Below are positions 1-13,107 of a stretch of 64,000 nt of DNA, piece after piece. The notes under the pieces are model-generated. The model made no database searches, was not told the DNA's origin, and saw nothing but the letters and a program-made list of their open reading frames with translations. Made by a program: the position numbers and the translations under genes. The stretch is from assembly GCF_040581485.1 (NCBI RefSeq), contig NC_090131.1:29696032-29760031 (forward strand). Direction: 5' to 3'. This stretch comes from Linepithema humile (taxonomy: Eukaryota > Arthropoda > Insecta > Hymenoptera > Formicidae). Numbering within the stretch: the first letter of the stretch is position 1; the number at the start of each line of letters is the position of its first letter.

Positions 1-360
1 TTCAGGTTTAAACGTCAAAATGATGGTAATATACATGGCACTAATTTTTTTGTTCTATTTGGGTTGATTATGTTCTGGGGTTTTTGTAGTGTGCATAAGT
101 AAGAATGCAAAATGGCAAAGAAAAAAAGAAAAAAAAAGAAAGAAATTGACTTGTTGCGACCCTAATACGTGTATTAAGTTAATGTCAGCTGTGTCTGTTA
201 CAAAGATGCATTAAAGTCTTATATTTTAGAGTGTTATGCATATATTAAAAATATAATGTGCATCATACGAAATACTAGGTTTAGCATTTCTATATAAAAA
301 AAAATAAAAAAAATGTAATGATAAGAACCTTAATAATACATGCTGCAATGATGTTCACAG
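1..360 (+). other. intron of CYHR1-like gene
   Basis: This is AT-rich sequence with A-tracts near 120-145 and 300-312. It ends in a splice acceptor (ttcacag) just before the first recognisable CYHR1 exon. I see no coding exon in it, so the 5' exons of the gene lie to the left of the window. Confidence 0.6.
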
Positions 361-2104
361 TGTGCTAATGGACACTTGATGTGTGCTGGTTGCTTCACTC
401 ATGTCCTCGCAGATGCCAGGCTGCGAGATGAAATGGCAACATGTCCCAACTGCAGAATTGAAATCAGTAAAACCACTGCGTCTCGAAATCTGGCAGTTGA
501 GAAAGCCGTGTCTGAGTTACCATCCGAATGTCAATATTGCGCGAAGGAGTTCCCACGAAATTCCTTAGAGCACCATGAGGAGTCTATGTGCGAAGAAAGG
601 TAAATTCGTCCGAATTGTAACATCCTGAAAAATTTAAGAGTAATGCGAATGTGGGGTTTTTCGTTAGCGTATCTCTAATACGACTCATGTTTATAACACA
701 GTTACAGGTGGACTGCAAAATACGTAGTAGTAGAAGGCAATTTTTTTTGTGTGCACAGACATAACTTTCCTTAAATTTAACATGTATTGCAAAATCAGAA
801 ATGTACTCCCTTGTCAAATTTAATTCCCAAAGCTTTCCTATACAAGCTTTCTCAACTGTTTTTTCTGTTCATATAACGTACATACATACTTGCATTGATA
901 TATTTTATTTTATACCTGTGCGCAGGATATCTAGTTGCAAATATAGTAGAATCGGTTGTCCGTGGAGAGGCCCAAATCACGAGATTCCGGAACACGAGAC
1001 ACATTGCGCACATCCTCATCGTACAGGTGCGGATGTGATGGAGGCCCTGCGCGAAATCGATGCCCGCACCTTGGAAGAACGTAGGCTCTATGACAATGTC
1101 TTTGATCTTTTGTCCTACGAGAAAATCACGTTCAACGGTCTGTATCAGTTGTGAAATATCACTATAACATTATACAGATATTGAAGTAATTTTCTGTAGA
1201 TTGCTAGTAAAAAATAAATACCCGGATGTTTTGTTTCCCAAGCAGCAACGGGAATTACGATTGATCCGTGTAGATAACTTTATTGGGTCGCAATGATCCT
1301 TAGTTTCACTTGTCTGTTGCATCTTCTTCTTCCCTTTCAGCTATATAGGTCACTTCACAGAAGATTTATCATTTAACTGTAAAATTTCATTATTTATAGA
1401 TTTACAGATGAAGCCGTATCGTACTGACGAATTCGTTCACAAATTATTTTATGAAACCTCACGATTCGGCGCTTTCAACAATCAGTGGGTAGTGAAGGCG
1501 AGGATCAATAGTAGTCAACGCGATCCCACTCAAAGTTCAGAGCGAGACATGACTTATCAAGTACGAAAAAATTGCATGTCTTATCTTTCGACAAAAATTT
1601 TAATTAATGAACTTGCGATTTTTATGTGTGTCTGGATATGTGTGTGTGTGTGAACTGAGAGTAAAAAAGTAAAGAGTGCATCCGAAAAATTCACTTACTA
1701 AAATATAATTGTATTCGATACACGACGTATTCTACGGTCTAAGATTGAAAATATGTTTCGTAGCTGATTCTAAAGACAAAAACCACTTATCCGCTACCAG
1801 TTTATTACTTGATCTTGAAAGGCCCGTTTGGCGATATGAAAGTGCAACCGAGAATTCACAAATTTGACTTCACCGAGCAGGATAATGAGAGTCCATATTT
1901 TACATTACCACTACCAGACACGGCAGAGTGCAATAGACTTCTTGCTGCTAAAGCCATCAGTTTTAGGTAAAGAATTCGATTCCTGAAACAAGGGTGGAGC
2001 TATTGCGGTTACTTTATTACAATATAATACAACAAATGATGATTTATATGTACAACGTGTAATCTTTCGTTTGCAGACTAATAATGTTCCTGGCGTCTAA
2101 GTAG
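361..2104 (+). CDS. CYHR1/ZFTRAF1-like zinc finger protein (3' part)
   Basis: The 5' end is outside the window. Exons are 361-599, 926-1137, 1400-1560, 1764-1966 and 2077-2104 (tag stop); all junctions are GT/AG and keep one frame. The first exon carries the end of a RING finger (CANGHLMCAGC, then CPNCR). It is followed by a TRAF-type Cys/His zinc finger that continues across the intron (CQYC, H-H, then CKYSRIGCPWRG and HETHC). The tail contains LQMKPYRTDEFVHKLFYETS and ends RLIMFLASK, which is typical of cysteine and histidine-rich protein 1. From family knowledge this is an intracellular protein of poorly defined role, possibly a ubiquitin ligase; the role is not shown by the sequence. The gene converges on the guanylate cyclase gene. 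A possible poly(A) signal lies at 2181-2186. Confidence 0.88.
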
Positions 2105-3120
2105 CTTACAACGATAAAGTCTATAATTTTCAAGATTTTGTCACAAATGGAATCGATCGACAAGATCTTCTAGATGTAACAATAAATAAGAGTATAGAGA
2201 TCACAGAGATTTATAATCGTTTATAGTAGTAATAATCGTAATGATAATGATAATGAAAGAAAAAAAAATTGAAGATACTAATATCAATATGTTGAAAAAC
2301 ATATGTTGATAAAGATAAATTATATATCAAAGTAATATAATATGGCATACAGAAAGCACAGTAATATTTAATAAATAATTGAAAAACTTTTATTAGCCAG
2401 GTTGAATTGCTTTACGTCTATTTTACATGAAACTTTTACATAAAAAAAAAGAAAAAAAAAACGAAACAACTAAAGACTTGTAGTTTATGTAGATTATTGT
2501 TAGACGAGTGGATTTAAATTATATGTATTAATTGTGCAATGTACTTGTACTCCGAACACAAGCTATAACTAAGCAAACCTATGTGAGAGCAGTATGGCTT
2601 AGATTAATATTAATTTAATACACATACCTGTCCACGAAAAGCCTATTGCATTTCGTTTATTTAAGTAAATTAGACGCTATCGATGTAAAATTCCGAATAA
2701 AAGTTGTAATAAGCTGAATCTACTTTGTTGCAATGTTACATCCAATTCACATTGATATATCAAGTGTGCCGTAATTCTGTCCGTCAATTATCACCTTTGT
2801 CGAAAACCACGATCATTTTTTTTATAACGAAATTTGAAAGCTGCCGATACAACGGCCAATATTTTGACGATATATTGAGCCATTATTATATTAATCGCAT
2901 TAAATAAAGAATTTGGTTGACAAAGTGGACAGAATTACCTGGCACATTTAATAGCACTAAGTTCTTACACATCGAAGAACAGTGTCGAAAAAATAGGTTC
3001 CACGATCATTTTTATATATCCTAATTTTTATACCTTACGTACGATGTGGCACTAAAATGTGGCATTAAAATTCTCCGCTGCAAATTTTTTATACCTAAAA
3101 GAACTGAAGAACATTAATCA
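2105..3120. other. convergent 3' intergenic region
   Basis: AT-rich spacer between the stop codons of the CYHR1-like gene (+) and the guanylate cyclase gene (-). It contains AATAAA signals on the plus strand at 2181-2186 and 2370-2375, and a minus-strand candidate (TTTATT) at 2657-2662. It is presumably the two 3' untranslated regions. I see no gene in it. Confidence 0.5.
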
Positions 3121-6100
3121 TTATAATTCTGTCAAGTTGATAAACGTATTGTTGCTTGTTTTCGGACCGTTCGTATTATTTAGCGGAAAAATCAATGGGT
3201 TCAGATTGTTCTCGGGCTGACTGCTACTCAGTCTGCGATACTTCGGTACGGCTAATCTGGAATCGGGCTCCGAGCAACCCGTTAACCAGTAAGAAGTTGC
3301 TCTGCCTTTTCCCTTTAGCTCCACTTCTCCCCTGAGCTCGAGTTCGAACGTCCCGAATTTGTCCAAGATATTTTTCGTCGCTTCGGAGACGTGTATTCTC
3401 AAAGCTGCAAAATACAATCTACAGTCAATTTCGAAATTTGTTCTTCAATCTTGCTGCTATGCGCATTGCGATAAAATCTTTCCAGATTTCTTTAAATTTT
3501 CAGACTTTAAAATCTTGTTCGTATTATTATTATAAACTTTAGAATTTCATCTGAAAATCTGTGTCTTACGAAGCCCAGAAGATTCCATTCGGGATGCCGT
3601 ATTTACGGTGTCACCGAAGAGGCAATAATGCGGCATTCTCTGACCCACCACGCCAGCGCAAACTGGACCGCTGTGCACTCCGATTCGCACGCTTAATTGA
3701 GTGTTCTGTTTGTGCATTATAGTGAACGATCTGACGGCGTCTAATATTGCCAGAGCCATCAGTCCAATCTCCCTCGCATGCTCATCGCCGTTCCGTTCCG
3801 GAAGACCAGACGCGACCATATAGCCGTCTCCTATAGTTTCCACCTGCGCGTCATAAAATTTCGATTACAAATTTCTTAAACTTACCGAAAAATCTGTCGT
3901 CGATGTAAGGATGTCTGGAGTTTCGAAAATTCTGACAAACGCTTCGAAGTAGTATTTTCTTCACAAAGATGTGTTCTATTTGCTCACTTGATTCACCTGA
4001 TCGCATCGCGTACCTTGTAAACATCGTAAAATCCGATAATACTGTCGAAGGTACTGTACAGGTCGTTCAGGAAGTCCACCACCTCCATGGGCGTACTTTG
4101 CGCGCACAGCGCCGTAAAGCCGACGATATCGCTGAAATAAATGGTGACGCATTCGAATTGCTCCGGTTGCACCATCTCTCCGGCCATCAGCTGACCAGCG
4201 ACCTGCCTTTAAAATTTCGCTCTATTATAATAGAGCGAGAGCCCAGAAGCTCTCAAAGAAGCAACAATGATTCCGCTACCTTGGGAGCACTTGATAAAGC
4301 AATTCCTCGCTGCGTCGCTTTTCCAAGCTCAGCTGCTCGGTCTTCTCCTCGACGAGAGCCTCCAAATTATTGGCGTACTGTTCCATCCGTCTTAACAGAT
4401 CGTCCATTAAATTCTCGCAGTATCCCCTGAAACGTGCCTCGTGTCATTTATGGCAACTTTTATAATAAGATTTGTAAGAAGCTATCAAATGTGTATACTT
4501 CATGATTCCCCGTATCGTGCCGCGAATCGCGTGGAAGCTGGGTCGTTCCTCGGGAACTTCATGCCAGCATCTCTCCATCAACGACAGTATATCCGGCGGA
4601 CAGTCCTTCGGCGTGACTTCCGGTCTCAATGGGGGATTCTCCGACGCTGACACTCTACTCACGATCTTTAAAATAAAAAAATTAAAAAAATAAAAAAATC
4701 GAGAGAACAAACGTAATGACGGATGATAAAAGATTAAATTAGACAGAATGAAAAAGAAATCATACTTCCTGCGGCGTCATAAACGTTCTGGCAATCTCGT
4801 ATGGACCACCGCGCACCACTATCTCTTCCAAAATAATCGCGAAGCTGTAAACATCGCCTTTCTGCGTCGCAGCGCTCCCGGGTGTCACCGTTAATGACAG
4901 GAGTTCCGGAGCGATCCAGAGTAATTCTGCAAATAAAAGTAAAATGACGCAACGACACCTGCGTCGCGTTTTACTACCGCGCGTGTAACTCACTAGTGTA
5001 ATAGGTCTCATCCATGATCAACTCGGAGGGAGTGGTGAGAGTTTTAAGCCCGAAGTCCGAGATTTTTAACACGAAGCGGCCATCAATCAGACAATTGCAC
5101 GATCGTAACTTACCGTGAGCGGAAACTTCGCTGGCGTGAAGGTAAGACATTCCCTGCGAAGGAATAGACTTTTTTTATCTTTCACATTGCGTTGGATTTG
5201 TGTAGCGTATTAATTAATTGTATATAATGATGTGTAATCAAGTTGCATAAAAATGATTTATTAGAAATTCAATGCTAAAATAAAAGATTAAAGAACTTAA
5301 CGAGAAACACGACCTCAGCACCTGCCTCTACCTTCACGATATCGTGGATCAAAGACATTCGAAAGTTCCAATCCAGTTTAATGGCTTCGTTTTCCAAAAC
5401 ATCCTTTAACGATCCTCGAGGACAATATTCCGTGAGAATTAAGACAGTCGGCGATGGTGAACAGAGGCAAGCACCGATAAATCTAGCAAACAATTTTAAT
5501 GATCATTAATACATAGCAAAAAAGTTGATTTAAAGTTGTATTTGTAAAGTAATCTAGATTAATTTTACAGCACAAAAACTTTAAATTAAAAAATATTTTT
5601 TAATTATTAAATAATTGCAGCTTATATAAAGTCTATAGTTTTGCTAGAAAGTTGAATTTTTAAGCAAATTTTCTTTTTCCCGATTAACTGCTTTTTATTT
5701 ACTATTTAAAAAATTTATACTAATTAGTAAAAATTTAATTATAATTTAAAAGTTTTGATAAAAAATTTTGCCGCAGAATTTTCTTCTTTTGATGACAGAT
5801 TTCGATTCTTATATATCTCGACAGTATCGCTTTGATAGTTTGAGGTAAAGCTTTGTTATAAAAAAAAAGAAGCCATTTTCTCAAACATCAAAGTTCCATT
5901 ATTGCACTCTTCCGGAGAAACGTCAGAAATTGCAGGTAAAAATGTATGCGATCAATGTTAGTTTAAGAAAGTAAACCTCCGGGAGGTTTTTAACGGGTTT
6001 CATTCAAACAACTTGTACAAGATAAGAAGACGAGAGAAAAGTTCTTTGATAATATTTATCAAATAGAAATAAACAAGATCATTCTGTTCTAACAGAAAAT

Positions 6101-9100
6101 CTTAAGAAAACCTGACAAGCACATTCTTTCATTTATGAAATAAAAGATAAGACATGAATTTTCATCATGGAAAGATAAATACCTGACAGTATTCTCTGAT
6201 GTGACATCCCTGACTTGCTTGATTTCCCAGAGCAATTTCTTCGTAACGTCAACTACTTTCTTCTTCGTGATCTTTTTGATGGCCACTCTTTCACCCTTAT
6301 ATATTCCGATAGTAGTGAAAACCATCGTAGGCGGCAAAGACTCACAGCTGATCTGCGATCCGCGACGTATCCTTTGATCCAGTCCGAAGTTCTGCAATTA
6401 TACAACAAATCATAATTTATCGTTGCACAATTATAATTTATTACTCACGTTCATATCGGATATCGCTTGATGCAGATTTATCTTGGACGAGAACTGCTTG
6501 CCAACTTCGAGAAGCAATTCCTCAGGTCTTACTCGCCAAGACATGTTATTGAGATCGGCGGACAACCGCATGTGCCTGTACATAAGGAACTTTTACGTCA
6601 ATCAATCGTTTGACATAAATTTATTGATAAATATTTGATATATAGAAACTTATAAATGCGCTGTTATTTCTTGGATTAATTTGTGTGGAAAAGATATGAA
6701 GTTTTCAATATTAAAATTTTATCTTTATTTTATTTTGTAGACATAAATGGTTTTGCACTCGAAATTTTGACCAAATGTAAGATTCGATAAATCGTATCGA
6801 GTCTACCTGTACAAGAAGCACGCGGCTGTAATCGCAGCTAGTAAAAACACGGCGAGCGCTACGCCTGTATAAGCGACAAACGTGTAAGCTTCTCTCCTCG
6901 ACGCGCAATCCGGATCGTTTCCTAAAAAACCGCACTCTGGAATATCTGGTGGAGGGCCTTCTCTTCCTCCCGGCCAGTGGATCTTCTTACCAGACATAGG
7001 ATTGAATTCTCGGTTTAATCCCAAGTAATGTGCAACCACTTCGAACCTGTAAAATATATCCGAATATTCCTCGATTAGTCTCCGACGATTTATGCAATGA
7101 TATTTTACTACAACGTTTTATTGACAGTATTTTATATTAGCCCGATCAACCTTCTCTCTTCCTACTGCGATTTGATATAAAAGAACTTTCTTCATTTTCT
7201 CTTTAATGTCACGAAATCTCAGTATAAACACGCAATATTTTTATTTAGCCTTTGATCATCCAAACGTATTTATCGCGAAATCGCAGTTTGCGAGATGTCC
7301 CTTGATTGTTGCCACAAAGCCGAGTAGATCGCCTGAATTTTCAATGACCTTCCGGTAATGGGATCTAAATCAAGGATGCTGTAATCCGCATCACGATCTC
7401 CATCATCATCTATCCTGACGTGACCCGTAATACCAATGAAGTCTCGGTCCCACATTCTCCTGGTTATAGATATGCCGTCTTTGATATCACCACCCTCCGT
7501 CAAGGTCTCGTTCAGAGCAATCCCCAATAAGTAAACGCCGTCGTAAAACGCACCGATAAAAAAATTCACCTGCCAACGAGAAACTTATTTCACTCACTTG
7601 AATTAATTTTTTTTATCGATAAAGTATCAGGGAACTTCTTAATTTAAAAAATTATAAATTTAAATTACAACAGTTTATAAATTATAAATTTATCGTTGTT
7701 TTCAATATACAGATAATTATAATCAAAAAGTATCATTTCAGAATTAGCTCACCTCTTCACCTTCCGAGAAAGTGTAATTATAATCGGATTGTGCGCGTTG
7801 TCTGACGGTTTCAGCGAAGTCTTGAAACTTCGGGCTGGTCGGCTGAAGAAGGGACACCCTCAGTAAAGCCTCGTAAGCTTTTCTAGCAGCCGCGTCGTCC
7901 TCGTCTCCGACTTCCCAATCGTGATCTCCCCAGTAAGAGCCCTTAAAATTGTTTTATCGTCTCAACATCGGCAGAAAAGTGTCACACATGATATAAATTT
8001 GCTGTCACTCAAATATATATGGATCTATAACTGTTTTCATCATTTATAACATCTTACGTGAAATATCTCGACGTCCAAGAAAGCCCAGTCCCCTCGCGTC
8101 ATCCCCAACTCGTGGGCGGCCAGCATGAATTTTCGGACAAGTGTTCCGCGAACGCTGAGTATCACAACTATTCAAAATCGTCATTAACATTAAACACAGC
8201 GTCTCGGTGTTGTAATTTTCATGGTATTTCCATGTAAAATGAGCCACAACAAGCAACTAATGTTAATATGAATATATTATCAATTTTACAACATAAATGG
8301 AAGATCACGTAGAATTAGCGCGGTACGGAACACGTTAAAGTTTCCAAAATACGACGTGAGATGAAGCTGATTACTCACTTCTGGCGTACATGCTCGCGTC
8401 GCGCAGATAAAGATTATACGACTCGTCCTCGGAATTCCCGTCCAATTCTCTCACAAACTTCAAAAGACCGTCCTTACGTAGACCGTATTCCAGGTTCTTT
8501 CCTACCGTTAACGAGAACAAATCCGATCTGTCCAATATCAGCGCGACATGGGACCATCCGAACTCTTTGAACACGCTGGCAAAAACGAGCCGCAATCGAC
8601 ATTGACAATACGACATTCTTGTCAAAGTGGGATACTTGCTTTTGTCTTTGAAAATTCCCTGCGAGAAAAAGTGTGAAAGATATGTTAGACCGAATTCATA
8701 AAACAATTACAAATAATATCTAAACGGTAAAATTGAGTTTTGTCAAAATAATAAGACAAACAATTATGCCAATGTAATTTCTAATAATTACAAATAATTG
8801 CTTTAAAAAAAAATAATAATAATTATAACTATAATTATAATTAAATTAATATTATAACTAAAATAAATAATAATAATAATGATAATAATAATAATAATAA
8901 TAATGATAAATGTTGCGATATATATTGCAACATATATATGTTGCCGTCGTAATTTTGAGCTTAACGAGCTTAACTCTTCACCCGAGAAGGGGCGAAGTAA
9001 CATTATGCGAGTGTGTTTATCTTTCTAGCAAAACCAACGCTCTCCTAGATTATGCCAGTTATAATTAACACATGGTTAATTAAGATATCAATGTTGTCGT

Positions 9101-12100
9101 AAAGTGTTAAACAAAAACGTCACATATGACAATACTCATAAATGCTTAACGCGGCGATTTCATAATAACCAAAAAAACAAAAGAAAAGTTACTTAAAGTG
9201 AGTTTCCTTCTTACCGAAGTTTCGTTTTTCCACTTATGGATCCTTCCAAGGATACCAGATGTGACTGACAGTTCGCCTTCCGAGGGAGGCTTGGATCGCG
9301 GGAAAGCAATAATTCACGTTTTTATACATTTAATACTAATTTCGACAAAGTGATTCATCTTAAACATGTAATGGGAAATAAAATTTTGAAAATATTGAAT
9401 ATTGAAACAAGAATAAGTTAAAATTTTTTGAATACAGATTAATCCTATGCGAATTGCAACTATTGTGCAATAATATTGTTCAATAATGGTTTCAAAGATC
9501 GCATTGCAACTCCTCTAAAAGATTAATATTATGTTAAATGATGGGTATCGATTATGCAAATGCAAGTTTACGGAAAATTAATCGCGCGAACCGAGTGCGA
9601 CGAAATATACACAAAGACATAATACGAACGCAATATACGCGTAGCCCAAAAGCAAATTCGACCTACTTGATCACCCATGCCAGTAATAATTGGACTGTTC
9701 CAGTACGCCGCAAGTCGTGCCACCGGTTCCAAAGCGAACGCACAAGCCGGCCCGATGAATGCGATCACATTGTCGCGGAAATGCATATCAGCTGCCAAAC
9801 CGGGCGCCCGCGCCCCGCTGCATGATGGATAACTGGAAAAATCAAACATTTATTATTGTATCTGTTAGAGCACTATGCGATTTATTTATGTATGTGCAAT
9901 TTTATAAAATTATTTCTAAAAATTGAAACAATGTATTACTTAAAGACTTTGTGCAATGCAGAACAAAGAGTACATTTGTACTGATTGTGAGCATAAAGAA
10001 TACCGATAACTTGAACTAACGTGGTGACGAAATGCCGCGATGGTTTCGGATCATTTTCTTGCGCAATCACAACTATAGCATTTAATGTTTATTAGATCCG
10101 CTTGCGAGATTAATATTAATCTCTGTGAAGACGTATAAAGCGAACCGTGTGATGGATTGTATGTATATTAAAGCGCAAACATAATGCGATCGGATTACTA
10201 AGGGTGAATGCGAGAGAACGTGCGCTCTTGTATGCAGTTGCACGTGACACACGTACAACACAGTCGGCGTCCTTGAGGAGCGAAACTGCGAAATGCGCGC
10301 GAACATCCCGCATCCGCGCGTATGTGCAATTAGCGACGAATGGGGCAACAATAATCACGGTGTATTCGGTACACGTGCGGGGATGTATTCCGTAATCCAA
10401 GCGGCGACACAAAATAATGGCACATTAATTGTACCGATGAATGGCCTATGATTGGATTCTCATCGATCTGCGCTAATGAAAATGTGATGTGTAGAAACGT
10501 GCTGCGACGAGTCTTCGCGATTTCCACAGATTCTTATCAATGATGAAGATAGTTCGAACCGTAATTTGCGACAAAGAGAAACAATCCGCACAGTCTGCAA
10601 AATTTTTAATCGTCACGCAGATGTAAAAAATTATTATCAATAAATTGTTGGAATCAATCTTTGTCAAGGACTGTTCCATTAGAAATATTATCACTCTACA
10701 TTGCGTAAATTATATGACATTACAAGCACGCTTTTTGGTGCCATTATCAGTATTGAAGTCGTACAGCAATATGTAATGTTCCGCGCAACAGATGATATTA
10801 CGATGTAACGCACATGTAGGCGCGGCAGTATATAGAAAATTTTATATATACATATGAATAACATTTCATACAACATGTCATTTAGCAGAGAGTGGATGAT
10901 CAATAACAGATGTCGTACATAATTTTTTTACTTATAAATAGTTCATTGTTTTCCTTTTCATCAATTATCTTTGGAGCGCCGTACAATTAATAGATGATGA
11001 GTAATGAATAATGAGTGCATTCTTCCATGTAAATGCCTGTTCAATTGTATCACTGTAATGACGCAAAAGGGGTGCACGTGAGCAGCGAAACGAATTAAAG
11101 CGTGTAGAAAACAAAACATGCAGACTAAAACGAGAAATTTATGATCACAAGTCTACGCTTGACAATATTTTACAATTATGCAGAAATTATTTTTCATGAT
11201 TTTAATTACATACATGCTTCTATTTTCAAGTGTTTTTGTAGATGTAATTTCGATATATCTTTTTACTATTTCATAGTATTCTTCAATCGTATTTTTTCCG
11301 ATGTAAACAAGCTTTTTAGAAAAATAAAAAATCACGCACTTTGACTGGATAAAAATAACAGAAGCACAAATGACGTTACAAATGGCTAGTCCATTAAAGA
11401 ATGTTTCATGAGGTAGAATTAAGGGATGAGTTTTTTTAATGATGAGCGTCTTTAATCTGATGCATGTTTTTCGTTACCGTGCATTGAAACATGAATAGAT
11501 TGGACACTCATTTTCACTATTCTCGATTGACTAATACAACGTCCAAAATGATGGATGCGTTTCCTTATTCTGCTTTCGACAGTAATATTGGGCACAAAAC
11601 TTTTACCTTCCCTGAACTTTGTGTAGCTGTACGTTGTGAACACTCAGGAAGTCGTTTACTTCTGCTAAAGCCAGATCGACAGCTGGACCACATCGCTCAA
11701 GATCAAACGGGCTATCGAGATGGGACGCCATAAGAACACCCACGTTGTATATTCGCAAAGAATTTCCATAATCCACTATGCAATCAAAAAGGATAAACAT
11801 GAGATTTTAATACTGTGAATGTAAATATAGACAAATATTTGGGTATTTAATTAAAAATAACATTGGCAAAGTAAACTAAATTTTAAAAGAGATAAATAAA
11901 AATAATAAAAATAATTTAAGTTTAATAAATATATTTTATATTCAACTGTTATCATTAGAATTGAAAAATATTGTAAATATTTTTAGAGATATCACAAAAT
12001 AAAAAGTATTGTAGCATAAAAATATATTAAAAATATTTTATATAATAAAATTTTTTATATAATAGAATAATAAAATATTTTTAAATAAAAGATTTTAAAA

Positions 12101-12967
12101 TTTGGCTTTGCAAATTGAAATAATATCAGCGTGTTAATTTGCATAATTATGCTTCAGCAAGCAGAAGAAATGCAATTGATGTGTCATTACACGTTAAAGA
12201 AATCACACAGAAAATTCATCTCTTTTATTCATACGCACGATTACACAGAACATCAGGAAAGAGAGGAAGGACATTGAATACTGAACTACAAACCATGCAT
12301 ATCCAATGAGCTTAGTCACCATAGAGATAGAAATCTCAAATATATAAAGCGATAAAGTCGTATATACGCTTAAAAGTTATATCTATTAAATATAAAATAT
12401 TAATATAAAAATTGAAAAATTTCTTTTGTTTTAAATAACACGCCGCAAACTTCCAGTTAAAAAAAATCACGAGAATTTATTTAAAAAAATAAAATCTTAC
12501 CAATGGAATACTGTACTTCTTGAAGCGTATATCTCACCGGAATAGTGTGATATAGTAAATAATTTGTTTATGATTAGAAATATAGTTCTTCTTGCATTTA
12601 AGCTATTTTCCTTCAGAAGATTTTCCTTATATGTCTTCATCTTACATCTACACATCCAGCTATACTACAACATATTATGACACATTAAAATAACAAAACA
12701 TACATATTGTTTCAATAATAAAAAAAATAATAAAATGCAAATATAAAATATGACACATGTAGAATTTTTTTACGTTAAATAAAATTAAGATTGCGGTTTT
12801 AAATGTGTGGGCACTTTACGCAGCAACAAAACACACATATTGCCACAATATCTCGATAAAGTATTCTGTAAGTGAATAAATATCTTACCGCGCGGTACAC
12901 TCACGAGCCACGACACTTGCGAAGCAACAACAACCGACAGTGCGAACAATCTTGTTTTCGCGAGCAT
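3121..12967 (-). CDS. receptor-type guanylate cyclase, Gyc32E-like
   Basis: Single-pass receptor that makes cGMP from GTP. Eighteen coding exons, 5' to 3': 12967-12889, 11775-11607, 9832-9667, 8658-8379, 8167-8058, 7941-7753, 7569-7349, 7046-6807, 6575-6449, 6391-6183, 5482-5332, 5153-4994, 4926-4766, 4665-4499, 4426-4280, 4206-4014, 3843-3570, 3404-3121. They sum to 3327 nt (1108 aa). A signal peptide covers residues 1-24. The ligand-binding domain runs from about 28 to 445 (NVGVLMASHLDSPFDLERCG). A membrane helix is at about 456-482. The kinase-homology domain (about 545-815) keeps DFG but has HGK where HRD is expected, so it should be catalytically dead. A coiled-coil linker (about 822-857) precedes the cyclase domain (about 870-1050), with FSDIVGFT, ETIGDGYMVASGLP and FGDTVNTASRMES. 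Assignment to Gyc32E rather than Gyc76C rests on remembered resemblance. A further in-frame 75-nt exon is likely at 9215-9289, which would give 1133 aa. Confidence 0.9.
8862..8909. repeat. (TAA)n microsatellite
   Basis: Imperfect AAT/TAA triplet run inside a guanylate cyclase intron, with two interruptions by gat. Confidence 0.9.
9215..9289 (-). CDS. possible extra 25-codon exon of the guanylate cyclase gene
   Basis: In the intron between exons 3 and 4, minus-strand bases 9289-9215 form an open stretch of exactly 75 nt. It is preceded by a pyrimidine-containing acceptor ending ccaag and followed by a donor gtaaga. Both neighbouring exon ends are phase 0, so inclusion adds 25 residues without breaking the frame. 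The insert ends RIHKWKNETS and runs into GIFKDK, creating an N-glycosylation sequon (NET) in the extracellular domain. It may be constitutive or a cassette exon. Confidence 0.5.
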
Positions 12968-13097
12968 AACGGCAGAGTTTCGAATCGCAGGGGAAATCTA
13001 CAGGTGGTGTGTATCGCATGAGAGAAAAGGAAAAAGGACGATCGCACGTCGGACCGCCCGCTGAGCCACGTCTAAAGTTTCGCGGGGAAGGATTCAG

Positions 13098-13107
13098 CCT
13101 TATATAG
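13098..13107 (-). promoter_or_regulatory. candidate TATA box of the guanylate cyclase gene
   Basis: On the minus strand this reads CTATATAAGG, about 130 nt upstream of the start codon at 12967. The spacing would suit a short 5' untranslated leader. It is the only strong TATA match in this stretch, but no start site can be proven from sequence. Confidence 0.4.

Noticed and set aside
12500..12545. Possible microexon in the first guanylate cyclase intron (donor ttg|gtaaga on the minus strand)
   Set aside because: A 15-nt in-frame insertion is possible, but the acceptor is weak and the signal peptide exon joins the next exon cleanly without it.
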